DNA of 64,000 nucleotides from Parasponia andersonii (lineage: Eukaryota > Streptophyta > Magnoliopsida > Rosales > Cannabaceae), in assembly GCA_002914805.1 (NCBI GenBank), contig JXTB01000019.1:88977-152976 (forward strand), in the 5' to 3' direction. How positions within the stretch are numbered: the stretch's first letter is position 1; each line of letters opens with the position of its first letter. The notes under the pieces are model-generated. The model did no database searches. It was not told the DNA's origin and worked only from the letters and a program-made list of their open reading frames with translations. The translations under genes were made by a program, and so were the position numbers. This document shows positions 47,301 to 59,578 of this stretch, piece by piece.

Positions 47301-49252
47301 TAAAAATGGCCAGCCAAGAGTAATAGGGATGTCCTTATCTTCCTTTATGTCTAAGATAATAAAATCTATAAGGAAGATAAACTTGTCAACTTTGATGAGT
47401 ACATCTTCTATAATTCTCCTTAGATACTTAACTGATCAATATGCCAGCTATAATGAAACTGTAAATGGTCGTGCCTCTCTAAGCCTAAGTTTATTGAAAA
47501 TGAACAAGGGCATCAAGTGAATGCTGGCTCCCAAATCCAAAAGAGCCCTATCTAAGAATGAATTACTGATCTCACATAGGATGGTAAAGCTTCCTGGATC
47601 TTTTAGTTTGGGCGGCAATTTCCTCTGTATTATAGCATTGCACTCCTTAGTAAGTGTCAGTATCTCATAATCTTGTAACTTCCTCTTATTAGCCAATATA
47701 TCTTTCATGAATTTAACATAGCCTGGTATTTGCTCCAGAGCATCAGCAAATGGAATATTTATTTAGAGCTATTTGAACACCTCAAGAAACTTTGAGAAAT
47801 GCTTTTCTGAAGACGTTGAGGATAAGAGACTTTCACTGTTTTCTCTTGAGGTAGTATCGACTTATTAACTAAAGACTCATCATTTTTCACTTCTTTAGTC
47901 TTACTTGCTTCAATTTTTCCCGAATTATCATTATTGCGAGCTTGAACAGGCCCTAGTAACTCTTTATCACTTCTTACTTCTTAAAGTAATAGCTTTGCAC
48001 TACTCTTTTGGATTAACTTCAGTTACGCTTGGCAAGTTTCCATGTGATCTCTCTGAAAACATATTAGCCAGTTGACCAACTTGTAACTCTAGGTTTTGGG
48101 TTGCATCACCTTGAACTTGAAGGCTAGTCTTCATCTTAGTCATGAACTGATTAGTGTTATTGGTCAGTTGAAATAGCACTTCCTCTAAATTAGACTTCTT
48201 ATCTTAAGGCTGAAAACTAAGAGGTGGCATAGAAAGACTAGATTGAGAAGGTCTCAGTGTAGTAGTTTGATTGTTCCATGAAGTTGGGATGATTTCTCCA
48301 ACTAGGATTATATGTTGCATTGTAAGGATTATCCCTCTGTCAATTAAGATTATTCACATATTATGCTTACTCAATCTGCGGCTGAGAAAATGGATTTCCT
48401 ATTTCACATTGGTCACTTATGTAGGCCCCTTGAAAAAATTCACAAGACATTAGAGGTTGAGTTTGTATGGCATTTATTATCATCCAAACTATTGGAGTTG
48501 TTTAGTAAGGGAAGCTACTTGAGCAGACAAAGCAAAGATTGCATCTAACTCATATACACCAGCAGCTTTCTTGGCATATTTTGCTCATTAGGCCATTGAT
48601 AGTTGTTCATAGCCATATTCTCCAGTAAATTATATGCCTCATCTTGTGTTTTTCCTATGAAGACACCTCCTGCTACAGCATCAATCAGAGTCCTTATTGC
48701 ACTGCCCAACCCATTATAGAAATTCTGAACCTGCATCCACTTGGGTAGTCCATGGTGAGGACATCTCCACAGTAATTCCTTATAGCATTCCCATATATCA
48801 TAGAGTGTTTCCCCTTCATACTGGGAAAAATTAGAAATTTCCAACTGCATTTTAGCAGTCTTTGTTGTATGAAAGAATTTTGCAAGGAACTTCTCGGTGA
48901 GTTCTTCCCAACTAGTGATTGAATTAGCAGGAAAAAAATTCAACCAGCTCTTAACGTGGTCTCTCAATAAAAAAGGAAATAATCCCAAGTGAATGACATC
49001 ATCACTAATGCCATTAAACTTGAAAGTGTCACAAATCTCCAAAAAATTAGCTATGTGGGCATTGGGATCATCAGTTAGTAACCTACTAAACTATACTAAG
49101 GTTTCAATCATTTGCAAGCTAGTCAATTTGAACTCAAAGTTATCAGCTTGAGTAGTCAGCTTCCTTATTATAGATGAGATTCTAGTCACCAAAGGGAGTG
49201 CAAAATTCCTAAGGGCTCTATTATTATCATTTTTTTCTCCATCATTAGCCAT
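44357..49252 (-). pseudogene. Gypsy-2 gag-pol (broken)
   Basis: Gag starts at 49252 (MANDGEKNDNNRALRNFALP), has an early stop, then the retrotransposon gag core 49042-48545 (LEICDTFKFNGISDD, SWEELTEKFLAKFF, YNGLGSAIRTLIDAVAGG). Protease is at 47708-47448 with LLDLGASIHLMP. Reverse transcriptase is at 46612-46124 (ICIDYRKLNKATR, FLDGYSRYNQI, FTFNCMLFRLCNAPTTFQ), with catalytic FMDDF at about 46225-46211. It continues as GIILGHRISSKGIE and GVRNFLGHVGFYPRF (46108-45806), then RNase H (DPSDHAIGAILGQRK, about 45790). The integrase end is at 44572-44357 ([22 protein letters not shown]), a phrase typical of Athila/Tat integrases. Blocks lie in different frames. Confidence 0.9.
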
Positions 49253-49478
49253 AGCTTCTTGTGTTTGCCTCAGAATATCGCACCTTTCTTTTCTTTTCTC
49301 CTTGTGATTTGCTTTAATTTGATTTTAGGATCCAAAGGAAGTAGTTAGCAACTCATAAACCTCCGCATAATCCACAAATAACGCTTGAGAACAAAAACAA
49401 TAAAAATAAATGAATGAAAATAGGAATTCAAATTAAAATCAAAAGTAATTATAAATAATATTGGCAATAAAATGAAGT

Positions 49479-49497
49479 CCCCAACAACAGCACCGAA
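49479..49497 (-). other. Primer binding site of Gypsy-2
   Basis: Minus strand TTCGGTGCTGTTGTTGGGG, four bases inside the 5' LTR. It is a decayed match to the Athila-type site. Confidence 0.65.
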
Positions 49498-49501
49498 AAC
49501 T

Positions 49502-50814
49502 TGTTATGGAATCTATGAAACTTAAGTACACGTCACCGAATAAATAATATAATGTAAATAGAGTATCGTCCCACATAGACTTATATTACCAATTATCGAA
49601 TTATATCAATCCTAAATTTTATTTGAACAATCATAAATGTGACAATTGAAAAGAAATAAAACAAAAGAAATTAAATAAATGAAATCAAGCTTATAAATAA
49701 CTCAATAAAACTTTCAATAATTAAAAACCTAGGGTTTTGATTTCACCTAAATTAATCTATATGAACCTATCAATCCAACCAATTTATGCTTATTTCTTAT
49801 GTTAACAGTGAATCTCTCTAATTTTTTTATCAATCTTTCTCAAGAATTAATAGGCATATTTTAGTAAACAAGTTCCAACATTTCTGTGTAAACTATGAAT
49901 CGACTAAAACTCATTAAGCACAAGAAATTCATATTACTTCATAAACTTCATAGATATCTATATTCTATGATAATCTGATGTCATATTAATCAAGAAAAAT
50001 TCAATCCTCCCTTCTAATATCTTGGATTAAATCTCTAATTCATGCAAAAGTTGGCCAAACCCTCACAAGCATTGAGCATAGATCAATACAATTAGCATAG
50101 AATGGAAAATAAATATAAAATTGAATTAGAATTGAAATAATTCAAGACATCATAATTCGGCTATATCATAGCCCTAGAAAATAAATTAGTTCATGATAAA
50201 GATAAAAAAAAACTCTAAATATGATTTTAGACATGGAAAAGAAAGAACAAAGAAGAGTAGAAAAAGCTAGAAGTTGAATCAATGGCGTTCTGTCTTCGGG
50301 TTGCCAAGAGCTCCACGTTCAATCCTTTACTCTCATATTCTCCCTTATTTTCTGAGCTATTTTTGGCTTGAGAATCTTCCAAATAAGTCTAGAAAAGGCT
50401 TATTTATAAGCTAGGAGGTGGCCACTACAAAAACTAGGTCAAAAGGTATCCTAAGATGATAATTATAAAGTTTCTCACAGAGTGGCACCAGGGCACCACT
50501 CTTGCTGTTTTCTTCTTTTTTTGCCCGAATGAGTGCTGAAGCTGGGCACCATATCCTCTGAAAAAAAAATTTTCCCCTTTAAAATTTCACTCTTTTTAAA
50601 TCTCCAAAGTGCTCTAGTGCCAAAAATAAGTATCAAGACACTCTCCTCTTTGTCCAACTCGCCATCAATCATGCCATTTTCACCATGTGCACCAAAATTA
50701 ACTAACTTATAAAATAAAACAACAAGAAAAACATAAATAAAACCTTTAAAAATTACGAGAATCTACCAAATGTCTAGCTTACATGATATTTAATTCGTGA
50801 GTAACACTCACGCA
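49502..50814 (-). repeat. 5' LTR of Gypsy-2
   Basis: Plus-strand text starts TGTTATGGAATC and ends CACTCACGCA. It is collinear with 41231-42564, including the GTGGCACCAGGGCACCAC palindrome at about 50482. Confidence 0.92.
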
Positions 50815-51486
50815 TAAGTCAATCTTTCAAAAAATTAAAATTCAACAATGGATATAAAATAAAGAGTTCATTTAAAAACCAAGTTCAAAAAAGAAAAAAA
50901 AAATACACTAATAAACCTTAGTTTATGTTGAACTATAATAACTTGATGAACAAAAAATAATTATCTTATCATTTTTAAAACTAAAAAAAAATTTTACATA
51001 CACACTTTTATACTATTCAAATTTGACTGAAAATTTACTATATTTATTAAATGCACATGTAATTATGAATGATTATTTTAAAAAATTAATTAATTATTTG
51101 CAGCAAATAAGTCTGAAAAGTTCTATAGTTTTCCATTAAATGTTCATTTCTTTATGTAATTGCATCTGTCAATATTTTAGAAAATTAATTTTTTAGAATT
51201 TTAATTTTCTGAAAGATTGACAAATGCAATATTGTTAATAGGAAATATGAATACAAAAAAACTTGTGACCAAATTTCTTAAACAATTGAAAAATCAAGAA
51301 TAATAGCTCAAAATTTCTCTCATTCAAATAAATGTTAATTGAATCTTAGATGGAATATGCCAAAAAGACCAACAATGCCATAAAGAGAAACGTTTCGTAC
51401 TTACATGCCACAAAAAAAGGTTAAGGACTAATATATGAAAATGGTAATAGATTGGAGACTAATGGTGCCATTAACCCTAATTACAA

Positions 51487-53434
51487 CTCGAGAACTCCAC
51501 ATAAGGAGATACACAAAGAGATATAGAGTCACAAGATAACTCATCAGTAAGTACTTGAATCTCAACATAAGAGGTTGGAAGGGATGGTCTCTAATTTGTA
51601 ATTAGTCATAGAAGTTGTAACGATAATTAAGAGTATAAGTCGAGAATACAAGACTTTCATATCAAAAACACTGACTGTTAAGCATCAAAATAGTATAGCA
51701 GATCAAATTTCAAGTACATAAATATCGTCTATAGATCGTATCAGATCAATAACACGCTGAGATAATTCTATTTATCTGTAGTTAAAACTTGGTCCTAAAC
51801 TTAGATTCCATTTCCAGCATAAGAACATACTCAAATAGTATTTTAAAAGAAAATCAAGAATCCTTGTGTCACTCCACACAAGTTCAATAATTTCAGAGGT
51901 TAGAAATAATAGTAAGTGTACAATGACATAAGTCATTGTTCTCAAATAGAAGACATTCCTAGTCAAAAATACGACTAAAATCACCATGAATGGGAATTTC
52001 CAACAAATAGGTACATAGCACAATAAATACTAACAAATAAGCAAAGACAGTCTAAGTATATAAAATGTAAGTATCCATATAACAAATATATCCCAAAGAC
52101 TTTTGAAGTCCTTTACCCAAGGTGATACAATATAGTAATCATTTATACCATATATATATATATCCAAAGACTTTACATGTCTCTTTATCCAATATATAAT
52201 TATATACTTATAAATCATACAAATCATTAATAATCCTAAAGACTTTTAAGGACTTTGATGTAAGAAGAAGTCATATAGAAATGACCCATTATCTAACATA
52301 CATGTAAAGCAGAAAATAACATCATAATTCCCCAGAAACAAAACTTTAATAGAATAAGCTGCCTCTATAGCGACACTTATCTTTCATCTAACATTGTTTC
52401 ATTTTTAAATCAAAAACAGTTTTGAAAATATATTTTGAAAATATGCAGCATAAAAATCAAGGGCATATAAGAATACTATACTACTTCATAATAAGGTTTC
52501 ACCTTGACTATTGGTAAACCAAATTTGAACTTCAAATATTCCCTTTAAAAATATAATAATAAGAGTTCAATAACTCTCAATATAGACTTATGAGTAAACT
52601 GATCTCTATGCAATCAATTATATTACCAAAATGATGCTTGGATCTAACTCAAATTGAGTAATGAGTTATGAGCTCAACTCAATATTAATCAATTCAATAA
52701 GAATTCTAATCTACCATAGACTACAACAAGAATGTCCAATAATTCCCAAATGTCAACACATCAAAATCCTTTGCTTGATATATAGTTTGTTAACTAAACT
52801 ATCAAGCATTCAAGGCATGTCAATTCTCTTTCAAAACATGTTTAAGCATACTAGAAATGTTCTTAAAATAACAAAGACTTTTCAAAGTTTTTAAACATGT
52901 CTCTCTAAGATTCAAAACTACACATTCTTTTAATTGACATATAACATATGCAAACATATGTCCATGGTTCTTTATTTTTTAAAATTTCTAGGTAAGGCAT
53001 GCTTTAGTGAAGCTTTCCTTACATTTTATAACTTTGAGATATCACACTCTACCACTTTCATTAAAAATAGTTTCGAAAGATATTTTAATAATAGAAAGAA
53101 TCTATAAAGTATTTTAGAAAATAGTAGAGTGTGCTATTATTAAATTTTTTAGTTTAAGTAGGTAAAAACATTTTTTTAACTCTTAATTTTTCAAACATAT
53201 TCATAGAAATTAATCCTTTGCATTGTCAATCAATTTTTAACATAAACAAACTTCATGAATTCAAAAATTTTAATTATATCTTTCAAGGAAAATACTACAC
53301 ATTCTCATGCATAGCTCAAATCCATAAAATACTAAATCAATAATATTAATTCATAGTTATATCCATTTAAAATTCGGTATTCTATGAATTTGAAAGCTCT
53401 AATGAAGTTCTAAAGGATATGCCATGCATTATTA
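51487..53434. other. Spacer without recognisable genes
   Basis: AT-rich. Three related words (ccaaagacttttgaagtcct, ccaaagactttacatgtctc, cctaaagacttttaaggact) recur at 52091, 52155 and 52225. Possibly the body of an old LTR, but no ends were found. Confidence 0.35.
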
Positions 53435-53439
53435 TGTAC

Positions 53440-54966
53440 TATTGAGATATTAGAGATTCAATCTTACTCACTCTTATTTTGAAGATAACAAATATTTGAT
53501 TTAGTATTAATTGTTTAACTTGAGTGTGTAGTAAAATGGTTTTAAAGTTCTAGTTCAAGTTAATCAAGGAATCAAACTTGAAGATAGATGCATACGAACT
53601 TATTGGAATCAAGCTTAAAGATGTACAATCAAGGTATAAGACCATATCTAGATGTGGTATATTTCATACTTAGTCTTGTATTTGATTTAGTTCATTGTGT
53701 ATAGATTCTTTTTGCATTGGTTTATACTTTCAAAATAATTTTCAAATACTTTCAAAATAATATTTAAACTATCTTAAGGTTAAATTTTTTATTTTATTTT
53801 AGAAGTTTGAAAAGAAATATCATCTTTAATCTAGCCAAAATTCCCAAAAGAAAGTCTCTTTTTAGTGTTAAAAATATTTAGAAAATAATGGGATTCAAAA
53901 TATTGACTAAAAAGTAAACAAGAAAACTAATCAATTATTTCTGGCCTTAAAATAGTCAACCACTTTACTTTGACCATTTTACTGTTAAAGCTGAAATGTC
54001 ACTATCATACTCTAACATCTAGTAAAAATGGTCAGCCACTTTCTAAGATGGTCGACCACTTGTTCTGGCAGAAAGCTAATAATAGTTATAAATGACTAGT
54101 TTTTGAAGATAGCTTTAAATAGAGCTAGTTTGACAACTTAGATAGATAGAATATGAACTTACATTGATACACAATTAGTTTTTAAGGGCAGAAACTCTCT
54201 TTTACTTAACTTTAACTTTTAAACCATATTGAGCCAATATTAGAGCATTCATTGTACATTGTTCTAAAATCTTCTAAGCCAAAATTGTATTTATTACTTT
54301 TGAAAGGAGAGTTCTTGAGTATGTTTGTTGTTGATTATTTAAAAACCACTAAGTGTGAGATGAGATTGGCACTGAAGTCACAAATAACCCATGTATAGGT
54401 AAGGTTAGCACCAAAGTTATTGACAACCCGTGTATAGGTGAGGTGTTCACTAGAGTATAAACAACCCCTGAGTTGGTGATATTTATACCATTGTCTAAAC
54501 AATCTATATAGGTGAGGTTAACACCAGAGTCAAAACAATGTCTGGCTTAGTATGATAGAACCGGATTCAAGACTATTGTAAAGACGTAGATACACTTAAG
54601 AAGAATTTACTCAGTTTGTACAAGGGTCAGTCAAGTCCATAATCTTGATCCAATAGTGGAAAGCTTAAAGCAAGTTTCCAAGGGCTGGGGATATAAGCAA
54701 ATCTTCGTGTTTGTTAAACTTCGTAAAAACTGAGTTTATATTTTCTCTATTCCAATACTCTTTACTTTATTACAAGCTTACTGATTAAGCGTTTGATATA
54801 TAGTATAATTACTATACTTGATATTATTGCTATATGCTTGCCATTATTATTTATTTAGTTTAAAAGTTTCAAAATGGTGGTCTATGGTTTTACATAATTA
54901 AAAAGTTTCTTAAAAGATTTAAACCCTAATTCATCCCCCTCTTGGGTTGTCAATCTTGGACTAACA
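53440..54966 (+). repeat. Solo LTR (family LTR-B, 1.53 kb)
   Basis: Starts TATTGAGATATTAG (TG decayed to TA) and ends CTTGGACTAACA, with perfect 5-bp target duplications TGTAC at 53435-53439 and 54967-54971. The near-terminal ttcatccccctcttgggttg resembles the end of SIRE-type copia LTRs. There is no coding sequence. It is what remains after recombination between two LTRs. Confidence 0.8.
54386..54536. repeat. Four tandem repeats of about 38 bp inside LTR-B
   Basis: Units at 54386, 54425, 54463 and 54501 share aaccc(a/g)tgtataggtgaggtt, then (a/g)(g/c)ac(c/t)a(a/g)agt and end with aaac or gac. Confidence 0.75.
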
Positions 54967-54971
54967 TGTAC

Positions 54972-55589
54972 TACCTAATTTTTTTCAAGACTTAGATATT
55001 CAAAATCAATTTATTCCTATTTGAAAGCTTAATAAAATATTATCCCACATTTCTAATATGACCAATACTAGGAGTTCCTAACACTTAGGATACTAAATCA
55101 ATCAATCACAAAAGAACCCAATTATCTAATTGAGATAATAAATAAGGTCAAGTCAACCTCACTTTATCTAGCCCATAATCAAGACTCTCATTAAACAACA
55201 AGGATTTAATAATCCAATCAATACCCAAAATCATGCAAATCCAATAAAATAAATCACATACATAGTGGAAAGCTTGGAAAAATAAATAAAATCAAACAAT
55301 AAGGCACATAAAGTCAAAACAACATAGTCTTATAATATGCATGCATGTCATTTAAAATATTATCTTTAATTCATATTTAAACCACACCAAAATTTTTCTA
55401 ATCAATCAATCTTGTTTACAAAAAAGTTATCACATAATTTATTTCCCATAAACATCTTATGTCTAGCTCCAAGTTAGACATATTGAGTGGTTGACTTTGA
55501 CCATTGATTTTGACCAAGTCGATATACTTGTCAATCTGAAGGATTTTCGACGTTCCAGACCTATCCATGTAGTTAAAATTTCCAAAAGC
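54972..55589. other. Spacer upstream of Copia-3
   Basis: AT-rich DNA where the 5' LTR of Copia-3 would be expected. No match to its 3' LTR was seen. Confidence 0.45.
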
Positions 55590-55606
55590 TCACTTGGTTA
55601 AGAGTT

Positions 55607-58600
55607 ATGACTATCTACAATTTAGCATCTCTTCAAATTCCACCACTTCAAGGTAGCAACTTTGATAATTGGACTATCAAAATGAAAGTCCTCCTTAGAG
55701 CACATGATGTTTGGGAAGTAGTGGACAAAAGCTACGAAGAGCTTAGGGATGAAACAATACTATCCTCAACACAAAAGGATAGCTTAAAAGATTTAAGAAA
55801 GAGAGACAAAAAAGCTCTCTTCCTCATCAACCAATCCTTAGATGACGATGGGTTTGAGAAAATCTCAAGTGCAACCTCCGCTGAGGAAGCATGGGAGAAA
55901 CTTAAAATTTCATATAAGGGAGAAGAAAAGGTTGAAAAAGTCCACCTTCAGACTCTAAGAGGAGAATTTGATTTACTACATATGACGGAGACTGAGTCAG
56001 TTTCTAACTACTTTTCAAGAGTTTTAGCCATTTCAAATCAAATGAAGAGAAATTGTGAGAAACTAAAAAAAGTTACGATCATAGAAAAGATTATTCGATC
56101 ATTAGATTCAAAATTTGAGAATATTGTTACTGTCATCGAAGAAACTAAAAATTTTAGAGCAATGATGATAGAACAACTCTAGGGTTAGTTACAAGCTCAT
56201 GAGGAAAATAAAAAAAAAAAAGCTAAATTTCAAGGAGCAGATTCTCAAGACACAACTCACGGAGAGAGAAGGCAGCTAATATAATGAAAGAAGTCAACAT
56301 GGTCGTGGTAGTGGACAAGCTTGAGTACAAGGACCTGGTACAAGTCAAGGTTGTGGACGAGATTGGAATTCTAACAATAACCACAATTAACTCGAGGTCA
56401 TAGTAGATGTCGAATTAACTCGAGGGATGAGAAGTCTCAAGTTGAATATTTCAATTGTCACTAGTTTGGCCATTATGCTAGAGAATGTAAAGCACCTAAT
56501 AATAGAATTAAAGAGAAAGTTAATTATGTTGAAAAGAAAAGAGAAGAAAATGGCACCGTACTACTAGCATATAATGACAAACAACGGAGGACAAGACAAC
56601 ATGTGGTATCTTGACACTGGTACTAGCAATCATATGTGTGGACGTCGATCAATATTTGTGGAGCTTGATGAATCAATCTGTGGGAATGTTTTTTTGGGTA
56701 ATGATTCAAAAGTAGCGATAAAAAGAAAAATAGGGGACATCAATTTATTTCAAATGTTTATTATTTACGCACCATGAAAATAAATATTTTGAGTTTGGGA
56801 CAACTCTTAAAGAAAGGCTATGATATTCACTTGAAAAATTATGGTTTTTCTACAATAGATAACAACATAAACCTGATTGCCAGGGTACCTATGTCAAGAA
56901 ATAAAATATTCTTATTGAACATTGAAAATGATATGACAAAATATCTCAAAGTATGTTACAAGGATTCATCATGGCTATGGCATTTGAGATTCAGGCATCT
57001 CAACTTCAGAGAACTAGAGCTATTATCTAAGAAAGAGATGATAAAAGGCTTGCTATACATCAATCATCCTAATCAGCTTTGTGAAGGATACTTACTTGGG
57101 AAGTAATTCAGGAAAAGCTTTCCAAAAGAGTAGAATTCAGGAGCCCAGAAGCCACTAGAGCTCATGCATACATATGTGTGCAGTCGCATCAAACCAAATT
57201 CTTTCAGTAAGAGCAATTACTTCTTGCTCTTTATTGGCAATTTCTTAAGAAAAACTTGGGTTTATTTCTTGAAGCAAAAATTAGAAGTCTTTGAAGCTTT
57301 CAAAAATTTTAAGGCAGTAGTATAGAAAGAAAGCAGTCTTCAGATCAAAGCCATAAGATCTGATAGAGGAAAAGAATTCACTTCAAAAGAGTTCCAAGAA
57401 TTTTGCAAAGCCAATGGAATTTGATAACCTTTAAGCATTCCAAGATCCCCCTAATAGAATGGTGTGACAGAAAGAAAAAACCAGACCATCCTTAATATTG
57501 CTCGAAGCATGCTGAAAAGTAAGAGATTACCCAAAGAGTTCTGGGTAGAAGCTGTTGCATGTACGGTCTGCTTGTCCAATCGATCTCCAACAAGAAGTGT
57601 GTGGGAAAAGACACCACAAGAAGCATGGAGTAGAAGGAAGTCTGGGATCTCCCATTTAAGAGTCTTTGGAAGTATAGCTCATGTGCATGTGTCAGACGAA
57701 CATAGAACTAAACTTGATGATAAAGGCGAGAAGTTTATTTTCATCAACTATGATACCAACTTCAAAGGATATAAGTTATACAATCTCAACAATGGAAAAA
57801 TAATCATCAGCCAAAATGTAATATTTGATAAAGAAGGTGAATGGGACTTTGGTTCTCAAACAAATGACTACAATTTCTTTCCATAATTTGAAGATAAAGA
57901 AACACTAGTAGAGTAAGTAAGAGAAATCTATCAAGAGGCAATTACTCCATCTTCCTAACCAACATCATCCACTTATGAAGATTCACCTCCATCTTTCTTA
58001 ATTGAGAGGTATGAAGAACGTACAAGAAGTCTTGAAGATATATGTATGAGGTGATCGATAGACTTGAGAATCTCACTCTATTTTGCCTATTTGTTGATTG
58101 TGAATTGGTGAACTTCTAAGAGGTTGTACAAGATGAAAAGTGGAGGAATGCGATGGATAAAAAAGTCAAAGCCATATAGAAGAATGACACTTAGGAACTA
58201 TCTACTCTTCCTAAAAGTCATAAAGTTATCAGTGTAAAATGGATGTATAAGGTGAAGAAAAATGCCAATGGAGAGATAGAAAGATACAAAATAAGGCTAG
58301 TTGCAAAAGACTATAGTCAAAAAGCCGACATTGACTACGATGAGGTATTTGCTCCTGTTATACGATTAGACACTATAAGACTAATATTTCTCTTGCTGGT
58401 CAGAACAAATGGAAGATTCATCAGATGGATGTAAAGTTTACATTTCTGAATGGAGTTCTTGAAGAAGAAGTCTATATTGAACAACTATTGGGTTATGAGA
58501 TGAAAGAGCATGAAGATAAGGTTTTAAAGCTAAAGAAGGCTCTCTATGGACTAAAGTAAGCACTAAGAGCATAGAACAACCAAATTGAGAAATATTTCCA

Positions 58601-59565
58601 AGAGAATGGATATATGTTAAAACTAAAAATTGAGACATTTTGGTCGCATGCTTGTACATATCATATTCACTGGAAGTAATCTAAGGATATTCTATGAATT
58701 CAAGAGAGTAATGATTTATGAGTTTGAAATAACAGACATTAGACTTATGGCATACTACCTCTGCATAGAAGTCAAATAAAAGGAAGAATGCATCTTTATC
58801 CCTCAAGAAAGTTATACAAAGGAGATGTTGAAGAAGTCAAATGGATTATTGCAAGCTGATAAGTATATTGGTTCAAAGATGATGAAGTAGAAAAAATGAA
58901 TCCAATACTCTTCAAGAGCCTTGTTGGATGCCTTCGGTACTTGACATATACAAGGCCCAACATTCTCTATGCAACTGGACTAGTGAGTCGTTACATAGAT
59001 ACTCCAGCAATTACTCATTTCAAAGCTGCAAAGAGAATTCTCTATTACCTAAGGTACGATCAATCTTGGCTTATTTTATTCAGTTTCCAATGATTACAAA
59101 TTCGTTGGTTACAGTGATACTAATTGGGTTGGAGATACCGATAATCGAAAAAGTATAATTGGTTTTGTATTTTTCATGGGAGAAATCGCCTTCACCTGGG
59201 TATCCAAGAAATAACCGATTGTCACTCTTTCAACATGCGAAGCTCAGTACGTAGCTACTACATCATGTGTTAGTTATGCAATCTGACTAAGAAGGTTATT
59301 GAAAGAGTTAAATATACATCAAAAAGAGCTTACGGAGATTTGTATCGACAATAAGTCAGCAATAGCTTTGACTAAAAATTTAGTCTTTCATGACCGAAGC
59401 AAGCATAGTGACACTCGCTATCATTATATAAGAGAATATGTTGCAAATAAATACGTACAATTGGAGTATGTGAGATCACATGATCAGATTGCTGATATTT
59501 TCACCAAGCCACTCAAGTTTGAAGACTTCGCAAGATTAAGAAACTTACTTGGTATTAGAAAATAA
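55607..59565 (+). pseudogene. Copia-3 gag-pol (broken)
   Basis: Gag 55607-56182 is the longest intact retroelement piece here (191 codons: PPLQGSNFDNWTIKMKVLL, ALFLINQSLDDDGFEKISSA, EEAWEKLKISYKG, LQTLRGEFDLLHM), then a stop. The zinc knuckle (EYFNCH-stop-FGHYAREC, about 56440) has Tyr for the first Cys. Protease traces (WYLDTGTSNHMCG) are at 56601-56641. Pre-integrase is at 56774-57106 (LWHLRFRHLNFREL) and integrase C-terminal part at 57464-57886 (LNIARSMLKSKRLPKEFW, LRVFGSIAHVHV). Reverse transcriptase begins at 58243 (KVKKNANGEIERYKIRLVAK); the YVDD site near 58650 reads LVH-IIFTG, so the catalytic Asp pair is lost. RNase H ends at 59565 (CIDNKSAIALTKN, DTRYHYIREYV, DQIADIFTKPL). Confidence 0.9.
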
Positions 59566-59578
59566 GTTTAAGGGGGAG

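Larger units (their letters stand above)
41231..50814 (-). mobile_element. Gypsy-2: Athila/Tat-like Ty3/gypsy retrotransposon, reverse strand
   Basis: LTRs are 41231-42564 (3', 1334 bp) and 49502-50814 (5', 1313 bp). After the 5' LTR, on the minus strand, comes TTCGGTGCTGTTGTTGGGG. This resembles the TTGGCGCC-GTTGCCGGGG primer site of Athila-type elements rather than tRNA-Met. Gag, protease, reverse transcriptase, RNase H and integrase follow in gypsy order. The LTR terminal words are TG...CA. A clean target duplication is not visible: left flank GCTAA, right junction GCATAA. It sits inside the Mutator-like element, so it is the younger insertion. Coding is inactivated. Confidence 0.9.
41016..51477. 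mobile_element. Mutator-like long-TIR element, split by an Athila-like insertion
   Basis: The ends GGGTTAATGGCACCATTAGT (41016) and its reverse complement (ending 51477) start long inverted repeats of more than 200 bp. They are flanked by 9-bp target duplications TGATTACAA (41007-41015) and TAATTACAA (51478-51486), one mismatch. Nine-bp duplications and long TIRs are typical of Mutator-like elements. Without the gypsy insert (41231-50814) the element is about 880 bp and non-coding, so non-autonomous. Left-arm homology continues across the insert at 50818 (gtcaatctttc), matching the inner end of the right arm near 51224-51235. Confidence 0.8.
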
